Source: Saprospiraceae bacterium (GTDB lineage: Bacteria; Bacteroidota; Bacteroidia; Chitinophagales; Saprospiraceae). From it: a stretch of 64,000 nt of DNA. This document shows, piece by piece, positions 20,089 through 30,926 of the stretch (positions are counted from its first letter, which is position 1; every line of letters begins with the position of its first letter). The position numbers and the translations under genes were made by a program. The DNA is taken from NCBI GenBank assembly GCA_016710115.1, contig JADJLN010000001.1:62001-126000 (forward strand). Direction: 5' to 3'. The notes under the pieces are model-generated. The model saw only the letters and a list, made by a program, of their open reading frames with translations, was not told the DNA's origin and searched no databases.

Positions 20089-23000
20089 ATGTGTACCTTT
20101 TATCGCGCTCTTATTCTTTGGTGCCTGTTGTCCATCTCCGGAGGTGCCTGGACGCAGACATCTAAAGTGTATACCCCTTCTGTGGCGTTCACGAAGAGAG
20201 ACGGGTTGGATCAGAATCAGGTCGTAAATCTTGTTGAAGACAAGTTTGGCAGGATCTGGATCGGCACTCAGAATGGGATCAGTGTTTTCGATGGCCGCAC
20301 TGTAAGGAGTTGTGGCCAGGACCGTCTCAAATTGGATGGTGCCATTCGATACCTCAACATAGATGGAAAAAGGGAGGCTGTGGGGAGCGACGAACTCTCA
20401 TTTCTTTATCTATGATGGACTCAGGACATTGACCAGGGAGCTGACCATACCGTATAAGGAATCTATTTATTACCTCTCACTCGATGGGGAACCTGCCCTA
20501 TCCAATACAATGGGAGATCAAATATTCCGGGATGGTAAGCTCTTACCTCTGGCTGATGTTTATACATGGTTACACTGCTATGGCCCCGTTAGGGAATTGA
20601 GACAATGGAAGAGTGATCACCTGTTCTTTTATCTTCCAGGTCGGGATACTATGCAGATCTATGACAGGAATAGGCGACTGAAGCGGAGTGTATCTCTTTG
20701 GGAAAATGGAAAATATTATGAGCCATTCACCCATTCATTTGATGGGAGGAGTATGGAATCTGTGTTTCGCTCTCGACAGGATCCGGAGAATCTTTACCAG
20801 TATGATGTTGTCGCCTCAGGATTTAAAACTACAGATCGACCCCTTTTTCTGGAATTTTTGAGAACGAGCCCCAGTCAATGGCGACTCAATCAATCTGTAA
20901 ATTCTTCACCGGATTCCCTATTTCGTTTGTTCAGGTGGTCAGGAATTTCAGCTTTCTCCGTGGAGAGAGATGATGGTCAAACGGAGGTTTTTGCTTTATG
21001 CGACAGTCTTTATAGAGCTATTCAGGTCAAGCGCCCTTTTTATTCGCGAACGCAATTATTAGACCACTCAGGCCAACGATTGTTCTCAGGCTCGGATGAT
21101 GGATTGAATGTGTTCTTTCTGAACGGATGGCTGAAATATGACATACCTTCTTGTGGTAATCCATGGTCTGTATTGCCTTCCACCTTACCTGACAGACTTT
21201 GGCTGTCCTGTCATAAAGTAGGATTTCTAGAGATCGACAAGGAAGGAAATGAAAAGAACAAGCGTCCTCTTCCTTTGGATCTTGCGTTTCCAACAGACAG
21301 GCAGCTGTTTCCCGGGAAGTGGGTTGGTCCTCAAGGCAACCTTTATTCCGGAGGATATCGGGGCGTCTATCGATTAACTGAAAAGCGCATTGACCATTGG
21401 AAAATCAATGAAGCGATCGAGGCGATCATTCCTGATCCACAAAGCGGTCGCATGCTTGCCGCCGGGGTCCATATATTTTTATTGCCATCCAATCCTCTTC
21501 GAGAGATCAGAGATACCATCTTCGTTCCCAAAGTCATTTCAACGGGTACCAGTTGTACGGATCTGATGATTTCCCCTTTAGGGGACACCATTTGGATTTC
21601 CGGGTGGGGCGGGATCGGCCGATTTGACCGGCGTTTAGGAAAATGGACTGTTTTTACTCAGGAAAATGGACGCTACCCATTTCAGGGTGCCTTTAGTTTT
21701 GGCCGAACGGACGACCAGCGGATCTGGTGTGGAGGATCGAACGGACTTAGCGTTTGGGATCCGGTCAGTGACTACTTTTTACCGGTATTGAAGGATGTTA
21801 TTTCAAGCCAGATCAGTCAGGTGATCACACCCAGTCCGGATACAATGTTGGTCATTGGTTCTCAGGCAATGTGGATACTGGATATCGGTCGTGAACCTGT
21901 TCGTTTGACCCATCGGTTTGATGATCGTTCCGGATATACTGTACTTGAGCCAAATGAAAACGGTGCATATCTGGATGACGATGACCAATTGTGGATTCCT
22001 TCCATTGATGGCATTCATCGGTTTGACTATGCTCATCTGTCGACCTTGAAAATGCCAGGTCATGTTCTCTTGATCGACCAGATCAACGGAAAGCCAATAT
22101 CCCTGACCAGGCAACATTTGCTCAGAGATACGCTGCGCGAATCAGTGCTTGAAATTCACACCTGGCTCATCGGGCCGGAAGGTAACCGTGCCATTCTGGA
22201 ATATCGAATTGATGAGGGTCAATGGAGAGCGTCCCGATCACCTGACAGGCTCTTGCTGGATGAGCTGGATCATGGGCACAGAAATTTGAGTATCCGTGCT
22301 CGAATCCCGAGGACTTGAGCCAAAAATTATGGCCAGTATTAAGCGGTGAATTCTGGGTGATTCTACCCATTTGGAAGCGGAAGGATTTTCAATCCAGTAT
22401 GATCGCGGTAGCGATATTTCTCTTTATAGTGGTCATTATGGCATTCATTGAACGTATCCAAAGCCGACGTCAACTTAAGGCGGTTAACCAGCAATTGCAA
22501 GAAACCAGATTGCGCACCATTCAAGCCCAGCTGAACCCGCATTTTCTCTTCAACGCGATGACAACACTACAGAACACCATCCAGAACCGAACCAGAGAGG
22601 AAGCGTCCGACCAGCTTGTCCAGTTATCCAGATTGATCCGGCAGGTCCTTGAATTGAGTGTGCAGCAAAATCATGGTATGGCCTCTTTGCCACTTACTTC
22701 TCTTAGTCAGGAACTTGAGCTGCTAAACGATTATGTAGAACTCGAACAGAGTCAGCGATCCCCGGATTTGTATTTGTGTTGGATGTTCAAGAGGAATTGA
22801 GGGAGGATGATCCGATGGTACCTCCTCTGATGATCCAACCCGTGGTCGAAAATGCCATCCAGCATGGTCTCGGACCTCTGGATAGAGTGGGGCACGTCTG
22901 GGTAAATGTCACGGAAGAAGTTCATCAAATCCATTACCGTATTGAGGACGACGGTATCGGGCGAGAAGCCGCTGCTCGATTGGCCGATCAAAAAATATTC

Positions 23001-23141
23001 AGACACCGCTCACATGGAGTTGAATTGCTGCATGAACGGGTCAGTTTGTTGAACGATCTTGGGTATCCCAGCCAACTCGTCGTCATGGATGGGCCAAGTG
23101 GTGGAACCATTGTAGACATCTATATTACACTGCCATCATGA
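20089..23141 (+). CDS. Hybrid beta-propeller sensor histidine kinase, LytS-like (three frameshifts)
   Basis: Membrane sensor kinase of about 1017 residues. Signal peptide (LWCLLSISGGAWTQ), then a periplasmic two-component-regulator propeller (GLDQNQVVNLVEDKFGRIWIG, IWISGWGGIGRFD, IWCGGSNGLSVWD) closed by a Y_Y_Y-like strand set (EYRIDEGQW). One transmembrane helix (AVAIFLFIVVIMAF) leads to a His_kinase domain: NPHFLFNAMTTLQ with the phospho-acceptor His, VVENAIQHGL (N box) and DDGIGR (G box). Homology changes frame near 20360 (AAAAAGGG), 22300 and 22765. Its TGA overlaps the response regulator ATG. Propeller kinases of this sort in Bacteroidota usually sense envelope or nutrient signals; the ligand is unknown. 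Confidence 0.85.
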
Positions 23142-23912
23142 AAGCGATACTGATCGAGGACAATATCCAGGCCCAGGAGTTGATTCGGGGATTGATCAAA
23201 CGCCATTTTCAGGACATCGAACTTGTTGGCGCGGAGGCAACTGTGCAATTGGGAGAACGGCTGATCCTGGAGGCCAAACCGGATCTGCTATTATTGGATA
23301 TCCAATTGCGTGACGGTTCGGTATTCGAGATTCTGGACCGGATACCGGAGCAGATTCTGCGTAGAGCGGCACTGGTTTTCATTACTGCTTTTGGCACCTT
23401 CGAGAATATCTACAAGGCTATGCGCTATTCGGCGATCGATTATCTGGTCAAACCGATCGATGAGTCAGATTTCAAACAGGCGATACAAAGTGCTATTGAC
23501 AGAAAAGATCAGATGTACCTGGTAGATCAATTACGTACTTTTCAAGATATTCTCCTTCAAACCAGGAATGGGTCTGTTGAAAAAATGCCTGTTTTTTACC
23601 CAAAAGTGTGATCGAATATATTCCTGGCGTGAAATCATTTACATTGAAGGCGAGGATAATATCTGTCGGATTTATCTGGCAGACGGTCGCCGATTGAACT
23701 CAGTTCGTCATCTAGGACATTACCGCCAAATGCTGAAAGATAATCCACGGTTTTTTCAGGTGTCCAAATCATTAGTGATCAATCTGAATCATCTTATCCG
23801 ATATCACGCGTTAGAACAGGTTGTTGAATTGGCCTGTGGATTCAAAGTTGATGCATCCAGAAGAGGTGGTAGTGCACTGATGAATTATCTGAAGAATGGC
23901 GACCAGGAATGA
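23138..23912 (+). CDS. LytTR-type response regulator (one frameshift)
   Basis: Receiver plus LytTR DNA-binding protein of about 257 residues, the partner of the upstream kinase (four-base overlap). The receiver shows ILIEDN, the phospho-acceptor in LLLLDIQLRDGS, FITAFGTFENIYKAM and YLVKPI. After a shift near 23600, beside runs of T and A, the LytTR domain follows: REIIYIEGEDNICRIYLADG, FFQVSKSLVINLNHL. It should bind promoters upon phosphorylation; targets are not evident in the window. Confidence 0.88.
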
Positions 23913-24039
23913 GGAGGTGATTAGGCCAATGTTGAATACCAAAACTGACGATTACATCTGATGAATCAGAGATTTAATTCTTTGTACAGATTGGCTTATT
24001 CAAAATGGGCCATGCCATCAAATGGTCTTTACCTTTTCT

Positions 24040-24075
24040 AGTGCAATTTGACTGCATTTTCGATGCCTATTTTAA
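24040..24075 (+). promoter_or_regulatory. Degenerate palindromic operator-promoter, copy 3
   Basis: AGTGCAA-TTTGA-CTGCATT (24040-24058): left arm perfect, right arm with two differences. After exactly seven bases comes CCTATTTTAAA, matching the CCTATT of copies 1 and 5; TATTTTAA at 24068 would be the -7 box, 27 bases before the protease ATG. Confidence 0.5.
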
Positions 24076-24094
24076 AGTATAAATTTTCTGAACC

Positions 24095-25246
24095 ATGGAC
24101 CGTACCTTGATTCTGCCTCTCCTTTTGTGGACGTCCTGTAAAACCGACCCTCCAATGGATGCTACTGCTATCCAGGCTGCAGCTGATCTGGCCGAAGAGC
24201 GCGAACAGGCTGTGATCGATTCAGTTCGGACAGCAACCATCACAACGTATCTGGATTCATTATCAGCCACTCTGCCCGTACAACCCACCCCACTGGCAGA
24301 CCTGTATGAACGCGCCTGTGAAGGTGTATATCTCATTCTCTCCATGAATACCTTTGGGGAGATCTCTCAGGGGACCGGATTCCTGATCAATGCCAATGGC
24401 TTGCTGGTGACCAACTATCATGTGATCGAGGACATGATGCAAGGCGCGGTCGTCTATGCGGAAGGAAAGTATGTAGAGATCGATCAGGTGATCCGTCAAG
24501 ACTCATTGAATGATTGGGCCATAATACGAGTGATGCCCGGCTTACCTCCGGGAATGGTCTTGCCGTTAGCCAGAGAAATGCCCCGGATCGGGGAAGCTTG
24601 TTTTGCCATTGGGAATCCACTCGGACTGGTCCAGACTCTTTCTACCGGTGTGGTCTCCGGCTATCGGGGAGAAAAGCAATTAATTCAGACGACAGCCGAG
24701 ATCACTCATGGTTCCAGTGGTGGGCCTCTGTTCAACCAGAAGGGGGAGGTATTCGGCATTACCTCCAGCGGGGTCGGTGAAGCCAATCTGAATTTTGCGG
24801 TGAACATCCGGCAAGTGCAATTCGATGATCTGATCGAACCACCTGTTTCTGGTCTAGTCCCATATACCGATCATCCCCTCAAGACCAGGATCCGACAATC
24901 ACTGGAAGCTTACTATGCGGCTTTACTGGCCGGTGATATCCAGCCCCTGGCCAATTGTTATGCCCCCAGCGTCAGACGGCATTATGAGGAATATGTCCTT
25001 TCTGCGCAAGAAGCTGCCCTTGCAGATCGGGAAACTAGATGGTCCCGACAGGTGGTCCCAGTGGCTTACAAACCTGAGTGGGAAAGGCTCATCCTGGATC
25101 CTCTTGAAGATGGTGTCACTATCCGCCTTCCCGTGATCTTTACATCGATCCGTGGTTCTGATGAAGGCACCCGCGAAGAAGAACGTCTCTATCGACTGGA
25201 ATTGGACAAAGAGTATAAGATACGGAGGGTGGAATTGATTGAATGA
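24095..25246 (+). CDS. Trypsin-like serine protease lipoprotein with C-terminal extra domain
   Basis: Exported HtrA-like protease of 383 residues with a short lipobox-like N-terminus (LLLWTSC). A helical linker (residues 25-60) precedes the chymotrypsin fold with the full catalytic triad: H in TNYHVIED, D in DWAIIRV and S in HGSSGGPLF; GTGFLINANGLLVTN is also typical. There is no PDZ domain. Instead the last 120 residues (RQSLEAYYAALLAGDIQPLANCY ... quoted in part) look like an NTF2/SnoaL-like domain. It probably cleaves damaged or specific envelope proteins. The operator-like palindrome just upstream links it to the dispersed regulon. Confidence 0.85.
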   Translation: MDRTLILPLLLWTSCKTDPPMDATAIQAAADLAEEREQAVIDSVRTATITTYLDSLSATLPVQPTPLADLYERACEGVYLILSMNTFGEISQGTGFLINANGLLVTNYHVIEDMMQGAVVYAEGKYVEIDQVIRQDSLNDWAIIRVMPGLPPGMVLPLAREMPRIGEACFAIGNPLGLVQTLSTGVVSGYRGEKQLIQTTAEITHGSSGGPLFNQKGEVFGITSSGVGEANLNFAVNIRQVQFDDLIEPPVSGLVPYTDHPLKTRIRQSLEAYYAALLAGDIQPLANCYAPSVRRHYEEYVLSAQEAALADRETRWSRQVVPVAYKPEWERLILDPLEDGVTIRLPVIFTSIRGSDEGTREEERLYRLELDKEYKIRRVELIE

Positions 25247-25588
25247 GAAGCAAACTGTTCTCTACTCGATTCCTCCGCACCTCGACTAAGGATGGGAATA
25301 GTTTATTACGCCTCTACAGGAATGGACATAAGGAAGAACAATTTGGGAATAACAAAAGGGTACCTCTATCAACCCCACCGGCAGGTGGCCGCTGCCAATG
25401 CCAGGCTTGTCCAACCCCTGCTATTCGCCCTTCACCCATTCGGCTGGCCTTTTCTATCTCTTCACTTTTTCGTTTTCAGGTTGAAGGCTCCTCTATCCAG
25501 CCATGCAGATTACCTATACTTTGTGACATAATATACGTATATTTACCTATACTTTGTAACAATATCAGGTGAAAACTGCCTATACTTT
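25247..25588. other. Leader region with iterated repeats, no gene
   Basis: A short plus-strand ORF here (25243-25572) has no protein character. The useful content is the repeat cluster at its right end, described separately. Confidence 0.55.
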
Positions 25589-25594
25589 ATGACG
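25512..25594 (+). repeat. Three 17-bp direct repeats at exact 33-bp period
   Basis: ACCTATACTTTGTGACA at 25512, ACCTATACTTTGTAACA at 25545 and GCCTATACTTTATGACG at 25578, spaced exactly 33 bp (about three helical turns). The third copy contains the start codon of the DUF4143 ATPase (ATG at 25589). Such an array at a start codon suggests an operator for cooperative binding on one DNA face, or serial -7 boxes (TATACTTTG fits TAnnTTTG loosely). The spacers differ, so it is not a simple tandem duplication. Confidence 0.7.
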
Positions 25595-26980
25595 AATCCA
25601 AGCGAGTTGCCCTTTAAAAGACAGGTAACCGACCGGTTGTTGGTGTGGAAAAAGCAAACGGACCGAAAGCCACTGATGATCCGGGGTGCCCGGCAAGTGG
25701 GCAAAACGACTCTTGTGCAGGAATTTGCCCGAACGCATTTCAAACACATTATCATTCTGAACCTGGAGCGAGTGGCCGATCTGGCGTATTTCCAGAGGTT
25801 CGATCATGCCCCAACCCTGGTGGATGCCCTTTTCCTGGACCGCAACCTGTCCGTCGAACAACGAAGGGAAACACTCTTATTTATCGATGAGATCCAGGAG
25901 TCGCCCAAGGCGATTGCCATGCTTCGCTATTTCTATGAGGATCTGCCTGACCTCCCCGTCATTGCGGCCGGTTCTCTGTTGGAACATGCCATGAACCGAG
26001 TACCCAATATTCCGGTCGGCAGAGTGGGGTATGTCTTTCTGCACCCGTTGAATTTCCCCGAGTTCCTGGCAGCCAAAGGCCATCAAACTGCTTTAGACCA
26101 ACTGGATCATCTGCCAGTATCAGCACATGCACATCCCACCTTATTACGGTTGTTCCACGAGTATGCAATCATCGGCGGAATGCCTGAGGTGGTGCAAACA
26201 TTCCTAAAACGAGAACAACTCACTGACCTGCCACCTGTCTATGAGCAAATTTGGGGAACATACAAAGACGATGTGGCGAAGTATGCCAACAATGATACCG
26301 AAGCTCGGGTATTGAAACATGTCATTCGAACAGCCCACACCGCCATTGACCAACGAATCAAATTTGAGAACTTCGGGCGATCGAACTATCGGTCCAGAGA
26401 GGTGGGCGAGGCCCTTCGCAATTTGGATGACGCCCGGGTCATTCAATTGATCTACCCCACCACAGATGTGACACCTCCTCTGATGCCCGATATTCGGAAG
26501 TCACCGAGGTTGTTGTTCCTGGATACAGGCCTGCTGAATTACGAATTGGGGATACAATCCCAGATGTTGAGTATGTCCGACTTGAGCATGGCCTATAAAG
26601 GCGCCCTGATCCCCCATCTCATCATGCAGGAGGTCCTGTCCCTGGAGTCCATGAGTTGGCACAAGCCTCTTTTCTGGGTTCGAGAAAAGGCTCAGACATC
26701 CGCCGAAGTAGATCTAGTGGTGGTGCATCAGGGTAGAGCTGTTCCAGTCGAGATCAAGTCGGGCAAGGCGGGCACATTGCGATCCCTGCACGAGTTTATC
26801 GAACGCGTAGACCATCCCTATGCCGTTCGGATGTATGCCGGAGAATTCAAGGTTGAACAACACGTCACCCCTCGGGCCCGGAAGCCCTATCTGCTCCTGA
26901 ATCTGCCGTATTATCTGGGGACAAAACTCCGCGATTGCCTCGACTATCTGGTTCATCAAGACCAGGTAAATCCAGTATAA
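25589..26980 (+). CDS. AAA_14 / DUF4143 ATP-binding protein
   Basis: Intact ATPase of 463 residues in the AAA_14-DUF4143 family. Walker A is GARQVGKTTLVQEF, Walker B LLFIDEIQESP, followed by a sensor-like VIAAGSLLEHA. The C-terminal DUF4143 region includes a nuclease-like patch: EVDLVVVHQGRAVPVEIKSGK, read as E...D...E-x-K. These proteins are abundant and mobile in Bacteroidota, and their role (defence, toxin-antitoxin-like, DNA metabolism) is unsettled. The start codon is embedded in the third 33-bp-spaced repeat, which suggests tight control. No partner gene is adjacent. Confidence 0.9.
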   Translation: MTNPSELPFKRQVTDRLLVWKKQTDRKPLMIRGARQVGKTTLVQEFARTHFKHIIILNLERVADLAYFQRFDHAPTLVDALFLDRNLSVEQRRETLLFIDEIQESPKAIAMLRYFYEDLPDLPVIAAGSLLEHAMNRVPNIPVGRVGYVFLHPLNFPEFLAAKGHQTALDQLDHLPVSAHAHPTLLRLFHEYAIIGGMPEVVQTFLKREQLTDLPPVYEQIWGTYKDDVAKYANNDTEARVLKHVIRTAHTAIDQRIKFENFGRSNYRSREVGEALRNLDDARVIQLIYPTTDVTPPLMPDIRKSPRLLFLDTGLLNYELGIQSQMLSMSDLSMAYKGALIPHLIMQEVLSLESMSWHKPLFWVREKAQTSAEVDLVVVHQGRAVPVEIKSGKAGTLRSLHEFIERVDHPYAVRMYAGEFKVEQHVTPRARKPYLLLNLPYYLGTKLRDCLDYLVHQDQVNPV

Positions 26981-27229
26981 TCCAGCATTGGACCAAAGTA
27001 ATAAAGACCAAGTGGCTAGGTCCCTCAGGATTACCTGGTTCTCCTCTCATCCTTCTCGGCCTCCCAACCATTGCGATGTCCGGCCCTGATCGATTTCGCT
27101 CCTTCCGGGCTCAACATTGCCGTGACTATTTCTAATGGATGATAGAAATGAATTTGTGGCTTAAAGCCTTTGTGTTGCATCCAGACAGCATTCGAAATAA
27201 CCCAATAACGAAATATCCCCATAACCTCC

Positions 27230-30200
27230 TTACTGCATCAACTCCAACACCGCCCGATAGAACGGACTATGCCTCAGCGCCGGCTCATACCCCAGGAGGA
27301 TGATCTGTTCTTCTGCCCGACTGAGGGTGACCACCAGCTTGCGGTCGACCTTCCCATCCGGGTCGAGGGATTGCAGGAGAGGCCAACTGGGAAGACGAAT
27401 AGATGGCCAACGAAGCGATGATGTGCTTCTTCTCCAGACCCTGGAAGCGTTCGACAGTGTCGATCAACACCCTATCGCGCAGCTCATCGTCTTCGATCAG
27501 CGATCGGATCAGGGCGATCTGGGCCCGCCGGAGTCACCACCCCAACGGTATCGGATTAAAATCTGACCCGTATACCCGACGGATGGTCTCCAGCATACGC
27601 ACCACCTTTTTGGCCTCCTCCTTATTGGTTTTGTTACTGGCTTTTTGTTCGGTGGGAATGAAGAGCGTGCGTGATCGGGACAGCAGTTCCTCGACAGGGT
27701 CGGAAGAGGTGGCATCGAACACCTCGAACAGTGCGCGTTGCCGGTCATTGCCCGATGCCAGACGGTTGTCGTACCACGGGTTGATGAGGTGAGCTACCTT
27801 GTCGTGCATCCGGAAATGCGTCTCCAGCATACCGATCGCATGATCCCATCCGGCCGTAACACAACGGCGGTACATCCGGCCAAACAGCGACTCACTCAAC
27901 GTACGATAGCCCACCTCTGCCAAAGGCCCTTCCGTGATGATACAGCGCTCTTCCGGCTGGGCTACCACGGCAGGGAGCTGGTTCTGGTCGCCGATCAGGA
28001 TGAACTTTTGAATCCAGCAGAATGCCGGCCAGACCGGGCTCGGTGAGTTGAGAGGATTCATCCACCATCAACACATCAAATCGGGTGATGGCCGACAGGT
28101 CCTTCATCTTCATGGCAAAACCAGCGGAGGTGCTCACCATCACCCGATAGCCGGCAATGGCATGCCGCATCTCATCGATCGTGGCTTCTTCCGCCAGCCC
28201 CTGAATGCTGACATCCTCATCCGAACCGCGGTGACCGAGATAGAGGAAGGGGATATCCCGGGATCTCAGCTTGTTGCAGATCTCATTGACTGCCCGGTTG
28301 GTGAAGGCCAGGATGACGATGTTCGCCCGGGTGTGTTTTAGTGTATTAGTGACCATCCCGTGAGCATAGTAGAGGTCTTACCCGTACCGGTGGGCCCCTG
28401 GAGGAAGGAAGTACTCACTTGCCTGGACCGCTTTCCGGAGCAGGGCGTTCTGATGGTCATCCAACTCCGGATCCGGTGTGAACGGGTAGTCACCCACTTT
28501 TGGTTTTTGAAGGCCAAAGATCAGATCGCGGAAGGAAGCAGATGAGGAGAGGAAGGTTTGCAGAAGACTGACCTGGGTCCACAGACCACTTTCATAAAAA
28601 TCATGTTCGATGGCCCATGTCGACCCTTTTTGAAGGTATCGGGATCGAGCTGCCGATTCTTCAGTCGGAACGAAAGTTGATCCTTGCCCAGATGGGTGAT
28701 ATCCCCTTTGAGGATCTGCTGGTGCAACGGGTCCAGAAACAGGTCCTTGACCTGATAGATGATACCAATGTCTCCCTCCCGGAAGTTGTGATGCAGGTCC
28801 GGTGGATAGGAGAGAGTGACAATACCGGTATCCTCGTCATAGTGGAGAAGTTGCAGCCCGTCGAGGATCTGAAACCGTCGTTCTTTTTCCGTGCGGTCGT
28901 TCAGCCACAGGCTGGCAAAACCATTGCCGATCCTTTCTTCATCACCGGGGCCTCCTACTTTGGCGGTGATCAGTTCCCGGATCAGGAAAGAGAGATAGGC
29001 ACTGTACCAGGCCTGCCCGAGTTGGCCGGCATTTCTCCAGGCTTCTTCCAGGCTCCGCACGGTATCCACTTTGAAGGAGGGACTGTTCCGATCTTCTGGG
29101 GATGCAGTCGCTGGAGTATCCAGAGGTTGTTTTTGGCCAGATCGAAGATGCCGCGGACGATCATATTGCGGACGAACTGGACCTCGGCTTCAAAATGGGC
29201 ATTGGGTGCGACATTTCGCAATGGCAATGCAGGGGAAGAGCTGTAGAACACTGCACTGGTGCCATGCCGTCGGTCGCCAAAGACCGAGCGCAATAGCAGA
29301 TGATAACAGACCACCTGCACCTGATTGTTGATCCAGACCTGGTCACCTTTGGGCGCCTTTCCACTTTTCAATTCGAAGATATCCTTGAGGTCCTTCTGTC
29401 GGCGGTCCTCGATCAGCGCATCCAATCGGCCCTGGAGGCCGTAGGCAGCAGAGACGAATGTCGGTTCCAGTCGAACCGGTTTGCCTTTATAGGTTCCAGC
29501 TATGTTTCGCAGGTTGGGCAGATGGATATCCCGAATAGTGGCGAGGACATTGTCGATCTCCTCCTGGCCATAGCGGGCTGCCGTGAGGGCTTTGGCATGA
29601 ATGGCTTTGCGCAATACGTCAGTGGTATCTGCAGCAGGTTCCTGGATGATGCGGTCCAGCAGGTCGTTGACCAGTTGCCTCGAAAGCAGCGATCCCGGCA
29701 TCGGAGCCCCGAGTTTATTCAGAAAGAAGAGGTAGGGGTTGGTTCCGTTCCATTGAAAGCAATCGGCTACTTCCGTTGCATCGATCAGATAGTCGGGCTC
29801 CGGATGACCTGCGTTTCTGGGACAGAGGAATAGGTGTCCGGGGCAACGGCGTCCTTGCGCAGGGTGTGGATCTGCAGGGTGCACCATGGCCAGACAAGGC
29901 GATGGAGGCGGGACAGATCATTGAGCTCGCTTTTCCAAAGGAAGAGGGTGAACGTACCCATGTCGGTGTCCTCAGCAGAACAGATGAGTTTGAAATATGG
30001 GGTGCCATTGGATGCCTCTTTAAGTTCGGCGATCTCCAGCACCACGCAGCGCACTCCGGCGATGGTGTCGCCTTTGGGGCGGGGAGGTTTTTCAAAGGGC
30101 CGGGTCTTCCCGGTGTAAAGGGAAGACAATGTTTCCGGAATTGCCTGACCAGAAAAATGGTGGATGATGGTGGCCAGAGCTTCCAGGCAGGCCAGGTAGC

Positions 30201-30489
30201 GTTCTTTTGAAATGGTGAAGGCTTCTTCGTGGACCACTCTGTTGGCAAAACGGCGGAACCCGTGTATGCGATCGGTGATCTCCTGAGGCGTCCGAAAGGT
30301 CTCCATCACGAAAAGGGTGCGGGCATAGATATTAGAGAAGGCGCGCTCTTCTCCCACGGTCAGAGTTTTGAAGATCCCTTCAAAGAGGGGTCGCATATCC
30401 CGGATGGCATTCCGGGCCTCTCCCTGGTTGGTGTCATGATATTCGAGGAGCTGGGCGTAGAGGGTGGAGGCGGTGTCGGTGGTGAGCAT
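27230..30489 (-). CDS. Dna2-like RecB-family nuclease / SF1 helicase (many frameshifts)
   Basis: A single long gene of about 1085 codons broken by at least six indels. From the N-terminus (ATG at 30489): a helical domain (YAQLLEYHDTNQGEARNAI), an OB-like region, and a Cas4/RecB PD-(D/E)xK nuclease (GRLDALIED, IFELKSGKAPKG, NNQVQVVCYHLLL). Then comes a Upf1/Dna2-type helicase with LLQGPTGTGKTS (Walker A), ILAFTNRAVNEI (Ia), DVLMVDESSQ (II), LIGDQNQLPAVV (III), LETHFRMHD (IV), VLIDTVERFQGLEK (V) and VTLSRAEEQIIL (VI). The product should process DNA ends or flaps, in repair or defence. An operator-like palindrome lies about 100 bases upstream. All motifs survive, which favours sequencing errors over decay. 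Confidence 0.82.
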
Positions 30490-30926
30490 GTTTGGTATAT
30501 AATGATGGCAAATCAATCATTTCTAATGAGCCTTCATATGGTATAAATCTAATATTAAGTTCAGCTGTTTAAAAGTACATAGATCAGTGCGGGTTAGTTG
30601 CACTTTAGATAGGCACTTTTGTTTATACTCTTTCCTAAAGAGATTTCACTTGTTTGATCTCTAAAAGGGGGGTGACTTTCATCATCGCAGCCCTGGATGG
30701 TTTCGGCTATCCTTGTCAAGTTGTTTTTAGGATAAAGTTATAGGTTTAAATATTAGCGTAATTGTATGTATCCTGAAGGAAATAAATATTAGGTTTTTTC
30801 TGGATGCTTAAAAATTAGTTGATTACCCTCGTTGTTGACTGGATGGTTTAGTTTGATTTTCTTTTTCTTTTTGGAAATGAGACAAGTCCGGTCAAAATAT
30901 CAGTGATTATTTAGTAAACTAAAAGT
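30490..30926. other. Divergent intergenic region
   Basis: Some 430 bases between the leftward nuclease-helicase and the rightward porP-like gene. It holds operator copy 4 at 30586-30604 and is otherwise AT-rich, with no ORF; the right part presumably carries the porP/sprF promoter. Confidence 0.5.
30569..30604 (-). promoter_or_regulatory. Palindromic operator-promoter, copy 4
   Basis: AGTGCGG-GTTAG-TTGCACT (30586-30604), two differences in one arm. Read on the minus strand, TACTTTTA follows eight bases beyond the palindrome and fits TAnnTTTG except for the last base. Orientation therefore favours control of the nuclease-helicase whose ATG is 30489, about 90 bases further on. Confidence 0.5.

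Noticed and set aside
25243..25572. 109-aa ORF between the protease and the DUF4143 ATPase
   Set aside because: No protein character, and its end runs through the 33-bp-spaced repeat array.
25512..25594. Possible CRISPR array
   Set aside because: Only three 17-bp repeats with 16-bp gaps overlapping a start codon, and no cas genes.
28617..29887. Plus-strand ORFs of 144-209 aa within the nuclease-helicase
   Set aside because: Antisense shadows; minus-strand helicase and nuclease motifs explain the region.
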